This document shows, in pieces, positions 26,498 to 35,001 of a DNA stretch of 64,000 nucleotides. Each line of letters begins with the position of its first letter. Position 1 is the stretch's first letter. The notes under the pieces are model-generated. The model searched no databases. It saw nothing but the letters and a program-made list of their open reading frames with translations, and was not told the DNA's origin. The position numbers and the translations under genes are program-made. This DNA comes from Mycolicibacterium parafortuitum (GTDB lineage Bacteria; Actinomycetota; Actinomycetes; Mycobacteriales; Mycobacteriaceae), in NCBI RefSeq assembly GCF_010725485.1, contig NZ_AP022598.1, forward strand, positions 3,162,001 through 3,226,000. The letters run 5' to 3'.

Positions 26498-28915
26498 GTG
26501 TCCGAACCCGCACTGTCCGGCTACGTCGTCGTCGATCTCTCCAGCGGGATCGCCGGCGCCTACTGCACCAAACTGCTCGCCGACGGCGGCGCCGAGGTGA
26601 TCAAGGTCGAACCGCCGCAGGGGGATCCGCTGCGTCGGTGGTCGGCATCCGGCGCCGACATCGTCGACGGCACAGACGGGGCGTTGTTCTCCTACCTCGC
26701 GTGTTCGAAGCGTTCCGTCGTGGCCGACCCGGGTGCCGACACCGAGTTCGTGGACGCGCTACTCGCCGATGCCGACGCAGTGATCTGGTCCACCGGGCCG
26801 GGGGTGGCCGGCCTGGCCGCGTTCGCGCCGGCGGCGATCAACCGGCGTCATCCCCACCTGATCGTCACCGCGATCAGCCCGTTCGGCCTGGACGGCCCGT
26901 GGAAGGACCGTCCCGCAACGGAGTTCACGCTGCAGGCATGGTCCGGCGGCATCGTCGGGCTGGGCCGCGGCGCACCCGACCGGGCGCCCGTCTACGTCGG
27001 CGGACAGGTCGGTGAGTATCTCGCCGGCGCCTACGCGAGTGCGGTGACACTCGCGTCGCGGATGCGCGGCGGCGGCGAGCTGATCGATCTGTCGATGCTC
27101 GAAACCGACATCCTTGGCCTGACCTATTACCCGGTCAGCTATTTCGCCATGCTGGGCAGGCCGTGGCGCGATGCCCGCAGGCTGACCGTACCCGGCATCG
27201 CGCGGGCGAAAGACGGTCTCGTTGACATCGGTTGCGGTACCGCGCAACAGTGGTTCGACCTGTGCGCGATGACCGGCCATGTGGAATGGATTGACGAGGA
27301 ATCGCCGCTGTCGATCACCCAGCAGGCCAACGAGAAGGCCGAGGAGCTCTACGCCTGGGTGGCCGAGCAGACCGTCGACGAGATCCGGGACCTGGCCACC
27401 GCATTCCGGATTCCGAACGCCCCGGTGGCCAACGGCGCCAACGTCGAACGGCTCGACCACTACGTCGCGCGCCGGTCGTTCGTCGTCAACCCGCGCGACG
27501 GTTTCACCCAACCTGCCGCGCCGTACCGGATGTCGGTGGACGCGTTGCGTGACCCCGAACCCGCGCCGCGTCTGGGCGAGCACACCGACCTCTACCGTTC
27601 GCGAGCGCGAAATATCATTCCGAGTCGTGATTCCGCAGAAATGACAACCCGGAATGATATTTCGCGGCCTGGTGCCCTGCCGTTCGCCGGGCTGCGGGTG
27701 GTCGACATGACGACGTTCTGGGCGGGGCCGAGTTGCACGCATCTGCTGGCGATGCTCGGCGCCGACGTGATCCACGTGGAGTCCACCCGCCACCCCGACG
27801 GCACCCGGCTGATCGCCGGCATCCCGGTCACCGAGGACAACTGGTGGGAGCAGTCACCGATCTTCTCCGGCCTGAACACCAACAAGCGCGGCATCACGCT
27901 CAACCTGTCCACCGAGACCGGGCGGGACCTGCTCAAGCGGTTGATCGCGACAGCGGATGTGCTGGTGGAGAACTTCACCCCGAGGGTGATCGAGAGCATG
28001 GGGCTGACCTACGATGCCGTCAAGCAGATCAAGCCCGACATCGTGATGGCACGCATGCCCGGATTCGGGCTCGACGGACCTTGGCGCGACAACCCGGCAT
28101 TCGCCTACGTCATCGAGGCCGCGGCCGGAATCAGCTGGCTCACCGGCTATCCCGACCTCAACCCGTTCGAACCGTACTCGGTGGGCGATCCCAACGCGGG
28201 TATCCACGCGTTCAACGCGATCCTGATCGCGCTGGAGCACCGCCGCCGCACCGGGGAAGGCTCGATGGTGGAGGCCGCGATGGTCGACGCCGCGTTGAGT
28301 GTGGCCGCCGAGCAGGTGATCGAATACTCCGCCTACGGCGCGGTGCTGCAGCGCGACGGTAACCGGGGACCCACCGCGGCACCGCAGAATCTGTACCTGT
28401 CCAACGAGATCGACGAGTTCGGTCGTGCCGACAGTTGGGTGGCGGTCGCGGTGGCGACCGACGAGCAGTGGTCAGGTCTGCGTCGGGCGATCGGTGCGCC
28501 GGAGTGGGCGATGGCCGCCGAGCTGACGACCGCAGCGGGGCGGCGTGCCCACCACGATGTGATCGACCGGCACCTGTCGGCCTGGTGTGCACAGCGCACC
28601 CGCGACCAGATCGTCGACGCGTTGTGGGACAACGATGTCCCGGTCGCCAAGGTGTTGCAGCCGCACCGCCAGACCGAGATCCCGCAACTCGCCGCGCGTT
28701 GCTTCTTCGAGACGGTCGAGCATCCCGTCAACCCGCCCACCCCGTACAGCACGGTGCCGTACCGCAGCAGCCACGGTCCGCACCGTGTGCACACCGCGCC
28801 CGCCCCACTGCTCGGCCAGCACAACGCTGAGGTGTTGCGCGAGCTCGGCATCGGTGACGACGAGATCGCCGCGCTGGAAGCCGACGGGGTCATCGGGACC
28901 GCGCCCGCGCGCTAA
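26498..28915 (+). CDS. double-domain family III CoA transferase (CaiB/BaiF)
   Basis: The 805-residue protein consists of two tandem CaiB/BaiF modules. Module 1 (about 1-365) starts [20 protein letters not shown] and contains [11 protein letters not shown]. Module 2 (about 395-805) starts [20 protein letters not shown] and contains [12 protein letters not shown]. These enzymes move CoA between acids, activating substrate as a CoA ester without ATP. Active family members are usually interlocked dimers, so this may be a covalently fused dimer. The linker is encoded by an unusual AT-rich 17-bp inverted repeat (27606-27666), and an ATG at 27641 could start module 2 separately. Confidence 0.85.
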   Translation: MSEPALSGYVVVDLSSGIAGAYCTKLLADGGAEVIKVEPPQGDPLRRWSASGADIVDGTDGALFSYLACSKRSVVADPGADTEFVDALLADADAVIWSTGPGVAGLAAFAPAAINRRHPHLIVTAISPFGLDGPWKDRPATEFTLQAWSGGIVGLGRGAPDRAPVYVGGQVGEYLAGAYASAVTLASRMRGGGELIDLSMLETDILGLTYYPVSYFAMLGRPWRDARRLTVPGIARAKDGLVDIGCGTAQQWFDLCAMTGHVEWIDEESPLSITQQANEKAEELYAWVAEQTVDEIRDLATAFRIPNAPVANGANVERLDHYVARRSFVVNPRDGFTQPAAPYRMSVDALRDPEPAPRLGEHTDLYRSRARNIIPSRDSAEMTTRNDISRPGALPFAGLRVVDMTTFWAGPSCTHLLAMLGADVIHVESTRHPDGTRLIAGIPVTEDNWWEQSPIFSGLNTNKRGITLNLSTETGRDLLKRLIATADVLVENFTPRVIESMGLTYDAVKQIKPDIVMARMPGFGLDGPWRDNPAFAYVIEAAAGISWLTGYPDLNPFEPYSVGDPNAGIHAFNAILIALEHRRRTGEGSMVEAAMVDAALSVAAEQVIEYSAYGAVLQRDGNRGPTAAPQNLYLSNEIDEFGRADSWVAVAVATDEQWSGLRRAIGAPEWAMAAELTTAAGRRAHHDVIDRHLSAWCAQRTRDQIVDALWDNDVPVAKVLQPHRQTEIPQLAARCFFETVEHPVNPPTPYSTVPYRSSHGPHRVHTAPAPLLGQHNAEVLRELGIGDDEIAALEADGVIGTAPAR
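27606..27666. repeat. 17-bp perfect inverted repeat in the CoA-transferase linker
   Basis: CGCGAAATATCATTCCG (27606-27622) and its exact reverse complement (27650-27666) flank 27 nt. The arms are far more AT-rich than the surrounding coding sequence and fall exactly between the two CoA-transferase modules. Translated in frame they give the odd linker [19 protein letters not shown]. It looks like a small palindromic insertion or former intergenic hairpin captured into the reading frame. Confidence 0.75.
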
Positions 28916-28923
28916 CCTGCGAC

Positions 28924-29730
28924 ATGGCCATCTCACCGTCGGACATCCTGCTCACCGGCCGCGTCGCCGTGGTCACCGGCGGGGGCGCGGGGATCGGCAG
29001 AGGAATCGCGCAGGGGTTGGCGGCATTCGGGGCCTCGGTGGCGATCTGGGAGCGCGATCCCGACACGTGCGCGGCCGCCGCAGCGGAGATCGGTGCACTC
29101 GGTCTGGTCGTCGACGTACGCGAGGCCGCAGCCGTCGACGCCGCACTCGCGCGCACCGAAAGTGAGCTCGGCACGGTGTCGGTCTTGGTCAACAACGCGG
29201 GCGGCACGTTCCGCTCGGCATTGCTGGACACCTCGGAGAACGGCTGGGACGCGTTGTACCGCAGCAATCTGCGCCACGTCCTGTTGTGCACGCAGCGGGT
29301 CGCCCGCAGGCTGGTCGATGCCGCAGCGCCGGGCAGCATCATCAACGTGACGTCGATCGAGGGCAGCCGTGCCGCGCCCGGATACGCGGCCTACGCCGCG
29401 GCCAAAGCCGGCGTGGTCAACTACACCCAGACGGCGTCCTTCGAGCTCGCCCCGCATCGCATTCGCGTCAACGCGCTGGCGCCGGACCTCACCATGACCG
29501 AGGGGCTGCAGAACCTCGCCGTCGGCGATCTATCCGAGTCAATGGCCCAGATGGTGCCGATGCGTCGCGCCGGTCATGTCGACGAGATGGCTGCCGCGGC
29601 AGTGTTTCTCGCGTCGGACATGGCGAGCTACATCACCGGGCAGACGATCCACGTCGACGGCGGTACCGAGGCCGGTGGCGGCTGGTATTTCCACCCGGCC
29701 ACCGGGGTGCCGACGCTCGGGCCGGGTTAG
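28924..29730 (+). CDS. short-chain dehydrogenase/reductase
   Basis: The 268-residue SDR has VTGGGAGIGRGIA, VNNAGG, Ser in NVTSIEGS, YAAAK (catalytic Tyr/Lys) and YITGQTIHVDGG. It lies 8 bp after the CoA-transferase stop and is the last gene of the long co-directional block. A 3-hydroxyacyl-CoA or alcohol dehydrogenase role is plausible. Confidence 0.85.
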   Translation: MAISPSDILLTGRVAVVTGGGAGIGRGIAQGLAAFGASVAIWERDPDTCAAAAAEIGALGLVVDVREAAAVDAALARTESELGTVSVLVNNAGGTFRSALLDTSENGWDALYRSNLRHVLLCTQRVARRLVDAAAPGSIINVTSIEGSRAAPGYAAYAAAKAGVVNYTQTASFELAPHRIRVNALAPDLTMTEGLQNLAVGDLSESMAQMVPMRRAGHVDEMAAAAVFLASDMASYITGQTIHVDGGTEAGGGWYFHPATGVPTLGPG

Positions 29731-29821
29731 GCGTCCGCCGAGTCTGAGGTTCTTGGCGAGTTTCGGGCCGGATCTCGGCATCTTCTTCAGGTTCGGCGGC
29801 AGGGCCTGGATTTGTCGGTGG

Positions 29822-29837
29822 TCGAATGTATGTTCGA
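29822..29837. promoter_or_regulatory. SOS (LexA) box
   Basis: TCGAATGTATGTTCGA differs at one position from the mycobacterial LexA consensus TCGAAC-N4-GTTCGA. It lies directly upstream of the DUF222/HNH gene, 3 bp before its ATG. 13E12/DUF222 genes of M. tuberculosis are, as I recall, among the LexA-regulated genes, so DNA-damage induction is expected. Confidence 0.8.
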
Positions 29838-29840
29838 GTT

Positions 29841-31292
29841 ATGTCGAGGACGGATGTGCAGGACGCGGTCAGCGCGCTGCGCGCCGCGTTCGACACCGTG
29901 GCGGCCTGCGATCTGGAGCTGCTGACCCGATCCGAACTGATCGAGGCGATGGACGAGTTGGAGAGTCTGGGCTGCCGGCTGCCCGGGCTGGGGCATCGGC
30001 TGTTGGCGCGGTTGCAGACCGAGGCCACCGCCCGGGAGATGGGCGCGAAGTCGTGGAAGGACGTGTTGCGGATCCGGTGGCGCATCTCGGTCACCGAAGC
30101 GAATCGGCGCCTGACCGAGGCTTGCCTGTTGGCGCCGCGCCCGTCGGTGACCGGGCCGGCGCTGCCGCCGCTGCTGCCGGCGACGGCGATCGCCCAAGAA
30201 CGCGGGTTGATCAACCCCGAACACGTCGAGGTGATCCGCAAATCGGTGGCCAAGCTGCCGTCCTGGGTGGATAGCACGACGCGGGAGCAGTTCGAGGTCG
30301 ACCTGGTGCGCACCGCCGTCGGGGTCGGCCCCAAAGAAGTGAAGGACGCCGCCGAGCTGACGTTGTTTCTGTTGGATCAGGACGGCCCAGAACCTGACGA
30401 CACCGAACGCGCCCGCAAGCGCGGGGTGACCAAGCACAAGCAGCGCCCCGACGGGATGGTCGACCTGACCGCGACGTTGACGCCCGAAGCCTGGGCGGTG
30501 CTCGAGGTGATCTTCGCCAAGTACGCCGCCCCGGGCATGTGTAATCCTGCCGACCCCGAACCCTGCACGTCGGGCACGCCGTCACAAGCCCAGATCGACA
30601 ACGACTCTCGCAGCCTGGCCCAGCGCCAGCATGATGCGCTGATCGCGGTCGGGCGGATCGCTTTGATGAGCGGCGAGTTAGGCAAACTCAACGGACTACC
30701 GGTGTCGATCATCATCCGCACCACCCTCCAAGACCTGGAATCCCGCGCCGGGATCGGCGTCACCGGTGGCGGCACCAGGATGCCCATCAAAGACGTGATC
30801 CGGATGGGCGGGCATGCCAATCACTATCTGGCGGTGTTCGACAAAGCCACCGGTTCAGCGCTGGATTTGTTCCGCACCAAACGCATCGCCACCCCAGAAC
30901 AGCGAATCATGGTGATCGCGCGCGACGGGGGCTGCACCAAACCGGGCTGCACCGTCGGCGCCTACGGCAGCCAAGTCCACCACGTCACCCGCGACTGGGG
31001 CCGCGGCGGGAACACCAACATCGACGATCTCGGTCTAGCGTGCGGGCCGGACAACCGCAGTGTCAATCCCGACGACCCGACTGCCTGGACCACCCGGATG
31101 AACACCCGCGGCGAGGTCGAGTGGATTCCACCGGAGCTTCTCGACACCGGACAGGCTCGCGTGAACACCTACCATCGCCCCGAACGGTTACTGCGCCCGC
31201 CTGAGGAACCCGAAAACGACTGCGCGGCGGCGGAACCCGACACCCCCGGCGGACCCGGCGGACCCGCACCACCCGAAGACCATGCGGCCTGA
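29841..31292 (+). CDS. 13E12-family DUF222/HNH endonuclease-domain protein
   Basis: The roughly 483-residue protein has an N-terminal DUF222 region (LLTRSELIEAMDELESL...LLARLQTEATAREMG) and a C-terminal HNH-type domain (CTKPGCTVGAYGSQVHHV then LGLACGPDNR). The motif retains the central HH, but the usual last His seems to be Asn. These genes are multicopy in mycobacteria and of uncertain function, probably DNA-damage linked. ATG 29841 is chosen because the other in-frame ATG (29826) lies inside the LexA box. The last 30 residues are Pro/Gly-rich. Confidence 0.88.
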   Translation: MSRTDVQDAVSALRAAFDTVAACDLELLTRSELIEAMDELESLGCRLPGLGHRLLARLQTEATAREMGAKSWKDVLRIRWRISVTEANRRLTEACLLAPRPSVTGPALPPLLPATAIAQERGLINPEHVEVIRKSVAKLPSWVDSTTREQFEVDLVRTAVGVGPKEVKDAAELTLFLLDQDGPEPDDTERARKRGVTKHKQRPDGMVDLTATLTPEAWAVLEVIFAKYAAPGMCNPADPEPCTSGTPSQAQIDNDSRSLAQRQHDALIAVGRIALMSGELGKLNGLPVSIIIRTTLQDLESRAGIGVTGGGTRMPIKDVIRMGGHANHYLAVFDKATGSALDLFRTKRIATPEQRIMVIARDGGCTKPGCTVGAYGSQVHHVTRDWGRGGNTNIDDLGLACGPDNRSVNPDDPTAWTTRMNTRGEVEWIPPELLDTGQARVNTYHRPERLLRPPEEPENDCAAAEPDTPGGPGGPAPPEDHAA

Positions 31293-31436
31293 TGGCCGCC
31301 CAGCCAACACCCGTGGCACCAGCGCCGGGTGAGACACGACCGCGCCCAGAATCGTCAGGAGGCACCGGAGATGGCGGCGACGCAACCGCAGGCTCAGATC
31401 ACCCACACCGTCCTACCCCGCGCGAAGCGATTCCCG

Positions 31437-32507
31437 TCAGGCGTCCGGTGCGGGGTCGCCGAGCCGTCGCTTGATCGCGCCCCACGGATCGGCGTACCGG
31501 CCGGGTTGTTTCCAGTAGGCGCCGCGGCGCTTGAGTGCGGCCCGGATCAGCGGAGACAGCAGCGGCAGCACGGACTTCGACGGCCCCGCATTGCGTGAGG
31601 CCTCGTCGAGCATGGCCTGCCACGAATAGTGCTGGAACTGCAAGGCTTCCTGCGCGCGGGTGGTGTCCATCCAGTCGGTGACGAACCATGCGTCGTCGTC
31701 ATCAGGGTCGCCCTTGCGTCCCGGTACGAGCCCGCCCTTGATCCCGCGGGTCGCGGCCAGCGCGGGGGTGATGTCGGCGTAGGACAGCTTGTGTGAGTCG
31801 TCGCCGGCGATGAGCAGGATCTCGCCTGCCACGTCGGCCGTCGTCGCGGCTGCGAAAGCCCATGCGACGTCGCGGACGTCGACGCTGTGCACCCGGTTGT
31901 CGACGGGGAGCAGGCTCTCGAAGTAGAGAGCGTCGGCGTTGAACGGGATCGCCTTGGGGTCGACGCTCAACACGCCACCGAGCCGGAGCACCACCCATTC
32001 CAGGGACGATGCCCGCACGATCTCCTCGGCCTGGGCCTTGTGACTGCTGTAGAGATCGGAGTGCTTCATCGGCATGCCCGCGGTGACCGGTCCGGTCGCC
32101 TTGTGTGGATTGCGTGCGCCGTAGACCGCGTTGCTCGACGCCTGGACGAACCGTGGGGGAGTGGGCTGCGCTTCGGCGATCTTGACCAGGGTCGCGGTGG
32201 CGTCGACGTTGACACGGCGGGCCAGCGCCCGGTTCTTGTAGATCGTGGGCGGGATGATCGCCGCGAGATGGATGATCACCGCGGGCGCCACGTCGGCGAC
32301 CAGCTGTGCGGTCTGCTCGGCGTTGGTTAGATCTGCCCACCGAACGGTTACCCCGGACGGGAGGTTCTCGGCTGCCGACCGATTCGCCGGTGTGTCGAGA
32401 TCGGCGACGACGACGCCGCGGCCGAGTTCGGCCAATCGGCGGACCGTGGCCGAACCGACGAGGCCGAAGCCTCCGGTGACGAGCACCGTCCCAGACGCAC
32501 TCGTCAT
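31437..32507 (-). CDS. NAD-dependent epimerase/dehydratase family protein
   Basis: The 356-residue extended SDR has VLVTGGFGLVGSATVRRL at the N-terminus, VIIHLAAIIPP, Ser in VQASSNAVYG and YSSHK as catalytic Tyr/Lys. The start ATG at 32507 is preceded by AGGAGG. The gene is divergent from the PlsC-like acyltransferase across a 39-bp imperfect palindrome. It may act on a sugar-nucleotide or a hydroxysteroid/lipid alcohol; the sequence does not decide. Confidence 0.82.
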   Translation of the reverse strand: MTSASGTVLVTGGFGLVGSATVRRLAELGRGVVVADLDTPANRSAAENLPSGVTVRWADLTNAEQTAQLVADVAPAVIIHLAAIIPPTIYKNRALARRVNVDATATLVKIAEAQPTPPRFVQASSNAVYGARNPHKATGPVTAGMPMKHSDLYSSHKAQAEEIVRASSLEWVVLRLGGVLSVDPKAIPFNADALYFESLLPVDNRVHSVDVRDVAWAFAAATTADVAGEILLIAGDDSHKLSYADITPALAATRGIKGGLVPGRKGDPDDDDAWFVTDWMDTTRAQEALQFQHYSWQAMLDEASRNAGPSKSVLPLLSPLIRAALKRRGAYWKQPGRYADPWGAIKRRLGDPAPDA

Positions 32508-32524
32508 CCAAAGCCTCCTACCTG

Positions 32525-32563
32525 CGGATATGACATTCTCCTTTTGGGAGAGTAGCATATCCG
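32525..32563. promoter_or_regulatory. 39-bp imperfect palindrome in a divergent promoter
   Basis: Outer arms CGGATATG/CATATCCG are perfect and enclose TTCTCC-TTTTG-GGAGAG. The inner part (32536-32552) is a TTCTC-N7-GAGAG element like those at 5017 and 47702. It occupies nearly all of the gap between the epimerase and acyltransferase starts, so one bound regulator could control both genes. Confidence 0.6.
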
Positions 32564-32568
32564 CCACC

Positions 32569-33366
32569 ATGTCCGACGAGCGTGCCGAGACGGCCAAGTG
32601 GGACCCCGCCTTCACCCGTCAGATCACCGACTGGGTGGGTCCACTGATCCGACGATACTTCCGCGCGGATGTGCGCGGCATGGATTCGCTTCCGGACAGT
32701 GACGGGGCGCTGGTGGTGTCGAATCACTCGGGCGGCATGCTCACCCCCGACGTGATGGTGTTCGCCCCAGCCTTCTACGAGCGCTTCGGGTTCGACCGTC
32801 CGCTCTACACACTTGCGCACTACGGCGTGTTCATCGGTCCGCTGGGCGACCTGCTGCGCCGCGCGGGGGTTATCGAGGCGACGCGTGACAACGCCGCCGA
32901 TGCCCTGCGGTCCGGCGCGGTGGTACTGGTGTTCCCCGGTGGGGACTACGACTCCTACCGGCCGACGCTGACGGCGAACAAAGTGGACTTCGCCGGCCGC
33001 ACCGGATACGTGCGCACCGCACTGGAGGCAGACGTCCCGATCGTCCCTGTGGTGTCGATCGGCGCGCAGGAGACCCAGATGTTCCTTGCCCGTGGCGATT
33101 CGATCGCCCGGCGCATCGGGCTGACGCGCGCGCGGATGGAGATCCTGCCCGTCAGCATCGGGTTCCCGTTCGGTCTGTCGGTCATCTTCCCGCCGAACCT
33201 GCCGCTGCCGTCCAAGATCGTCACCCAGGTGCTCGAGCCGATCGACATCGTGGCGCGGTTCGGCGACGACCCCGACATCGACGAGGTCGACCAGTACGTG
33301 CGGGCCACCATGCAGACCGCGCTCGACGAGTTGGCACGCAAGCGGCGATTTCCGGTGCTGGGGTGA
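32569..33366 (+). CDS. lysophospholipid/monoacylglycerol acyltransferase-like protein (PlsC superfamily)
   Basis: The 265-residue protein has SNHSGGMLTPD (the acyltransferase H...D motif in the MGAT-like spacing) and VLVFPGGDYDSYRP (the FPGG block contacting glycerol phosphate). It would transfer an acyl-CoA chain to a glycerol or similar hydroxyl at the membrane. It is coupled by a GTGA overlap to the acyl-CoA synthetase. A similar PlsC-like/FadD/WS-DGAT grouping exists, as I recall, at Rv1425-Rv1428c in M. tuberculosis. Confidence 0.82.
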   Translation: MSDERAETAKWDPAFTRQITDWVGPLIRRYFRADVRGMDSLPDSDGALVVSNHSGGMLTPDVMVFAPAFYERFGFDRPLYTLAHYGVFIGPLGDLLRRAGVIEATRDNAADALRSGAVVLVFPGGDYDSYRPTLTANKVDFAGRTGYVRTALEADVPIVPVVSIGAQETQMFLARGDSIARRIGLTRARMEILPVSIGFPFGLSVIFPPNLPLPSKIVTQVLEPIDIVARFGDDPDIDEVDQYVRATMQTALDELARKRRFPVLG

Positions 33367-34979
33367 GCGCGATGGCAGACCAGGTCGGGTTGGTTTCGAC
33401 ACTGTGGCGGGCCCGGCTGATCGCGCCGTTGCGTCCGGACCGCTACCTGCGGATGGGGCTGGCCGTGCGCAGGGCGGGTCTGAACGCCACCATCGGCTTC
33501 GCGACCGCCGCGCAGCGCTGTCCCGACAAACCCGGTGTGATCGACGAACTCGGCACGCTGACATGGCGGGAACTCGACGACCGCTGTGACGCCCTCGGGG
33601 TCGCGTTGCAGCAGAACGCAGCGAGCCCGTCCACCATCGCGGTGATGTGCCGAAACCACCGCGGGTTCATCGAGGCGCTGGTCGCCGCCAACCGCATCGG
33701 CGCCGACGTGCTGCTGTTGAACAGCTCGTTCGCCGGCCCGGCGATGAAAGAGGTGATCGAGCGCGAGGGTGCCGATGTCGTGATCTACGACCAGGAGTTC
33801 ACGACGACCGTCGACCGCGCGCTGGCCGACCGCCCGCAGGCGCAGCGGATCCTGGCCTGGGTGGACGAGCCCGCGGGTGCCGTCACCGTCGAGTCGTTGA
33901 TCACCGCCCACCTCGGACAGCGGCCGCAGCCCGCCACCCGCAAGAGTGACGTCATCCTGCTGACCTCGGGGACCACCGGAAGTCCCAAAGGCGCCAAACG
34001 ATCCGCCGGTAGCGGCGGCGCGGGCGACCTCAAGGCCGTGCTGGACCGGACACCGTGGCGCGCCGAGGAACCGATCGTCATCGCGGCGCCGATGTTCCAC
34101 GCGTGGGGTTTCTCGCAGCTGCTGTTCGCCGCGCTGCTGGCCTGTCCGATCGTGACCCGACGCAAGTTCGACCCCGCCGCCACGCTTGCACTCGTGGACA
34201 AGTACCAGGCCACCGGTCTTGCGGTCGTGCCGGTGATGTTCGACCGCATCATGGACCTGCCCGACGAGATCCGAAACCGCTACAGCGGAAGGTCGCTGCG
34301 GTTCGCGACCGCGTCGGGGTCGCGGATGCGTCCCGACGTCGTCACCGCGTTCATGGACCAGTTCGGCGACGTGATCTACAACAACTACAACGCGACCGAG
34401 GCCGGCATGATCGCCACGGCCACACCAGAAGACCTCCGTGCCGCGCCGGACACCGCGGGCCGGCCCGCCGATGGCACCGAATTGCGCATCCTCGATGCCG
34501 AGCACCGTGAACTGCCGCCGGGGGAGGTCGGGCAGATCTTCGTGCGCAGCGGAACGTTGTTCGACGGGTACACCGAAGGCTCGGCCGGGACGGACAGAGC
34601 TTTCCACGACGGGTTCATGGCCTCTGGCGATCTCGGCTACCTCGATGACGCCGGCCGGTTGTTCGTCGTCGGCCGCGACGACGAGATGATCGTCTCCGGC
34701 GGAGAGAACGTGTACCCGATCGAAGTCGAGAAGGCGTTGACGGCGCACCCCGAGGTCGCCGAAGCCACCGTGCTCGGTGTCGACGACGCCGAGTATGGTC
34801 AGCGGCTGGCCGCATTCGTCGTGCTGTCCGACGGCAGTTCCGCGACCCCGGACGACCTCAAACAGCATGTGCGCGACAACCTCGCGAATTACAAAGTGCC
34901 GCGGGAGATCACGATTCTGCCGGAACTCCCGCGCGGCAGTACGGGCAAGATCCTGCGCAATGAATTGCGGGGAAGCTGA
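33363..34979 (+). CDS. fatty-acid--CoA ligase (FadD-type AMP-binding enzyme)
   Basis: The 538-residue adenylating enzyme has P-loop LLTSGTTGSPKGA, NNYNATE (A5), SGDLGYLDDAGRLFVVGRDD (A7/A8) and catalytic Lys in GSTGKILRNEL. It activates fatty or other carboxylic acids through an acyl-AMP. GTG 33363 overlaps the acyltransferase stop; an ATG at 33372 is an alternative. The N-terminal WRARLIAPLRPDRYLRM recalls FadD12/FadD2-type ligases. Confidence 0.88.
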   Translation: MSAMADQVGLVSTLWRARLIAPLRPDRYLRMGLAVRRAGLNATIGFATAAQRCPDKPGVIDELGTLTWRELDDRCDALGVALQQNAASPSTIAVMCRNHRGFIEALVAANRIGADVLLLNSSFAGPAMKEVIEREGADVVIYDQEFTTTVDRALADRPQAQRILAWVDEPAGAVTVESLITAHLGQRPQPATRKSDVILLTSGTTGSPKGAKRSAGSGGAGDLKAVLDRTPWRAEEPIVIAAPMFHAWGFSQLLFAALLACPIVTRRKFDPAATLALVDKYQATGLAVVPVMFDRIMDLPDEIRNRYSGRSLRFATASGSRMRPDVVTAFMDQFGDVIYNNYNATEAGMIATATPEDLRAAPDTAGRPADGTELRILDAEHRELPPGEVGQIFVRSGTLFDGYTEGSAGTDRAFHDGFMASGDLGYLDDAGRLFVVGRDDEMIVSGGENVYPIEVEKALTAHPEVAEATVLGVDDAEYGQRLAAFVVLSDGSSATPDDLKQHVRDNLANYKVPREITILPELPRGSTGKILRNELRGS

Positions 34980-34985
34980 ATCGAT

Positions 34986-35001
34986 CCGGCGGCTACGCCG
35001 G
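34986..35001. terminator. hairpin between convergent genes
   Basis: CCGGCG-GCTA-CGCCGG forms a 6-bp GC stem with a tetraloop in the 13-bp gap between the ligase and the convergent WS/DGAT gene, covering the latter's stop codon. It is a possible bidirectional terminator without a U-tract. Confidence 0.4.

Noticed and set aside
26759..27793. 344-residue antisense frame across the CoA-transferase linker
   Set aside because: Shadow of the sense gene; the palindrome in the linker makes both strands look partly similar, but no protein family character is present.
29841..31292. Mobile element or intron endonuclease
   Set aside because: No terminal repeats, target duplication or transposase motif is visible; it fits the resident mycobacterial 13E12/DUF222 family.
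31293..31436. Small plus-strand frames between the DUF222 gene and the epimerase
   Set aside because: No ribosome site and no recognisable protein; they run into the antisense of the epimerase gene. The 144-bp gap shows nothing I can name.
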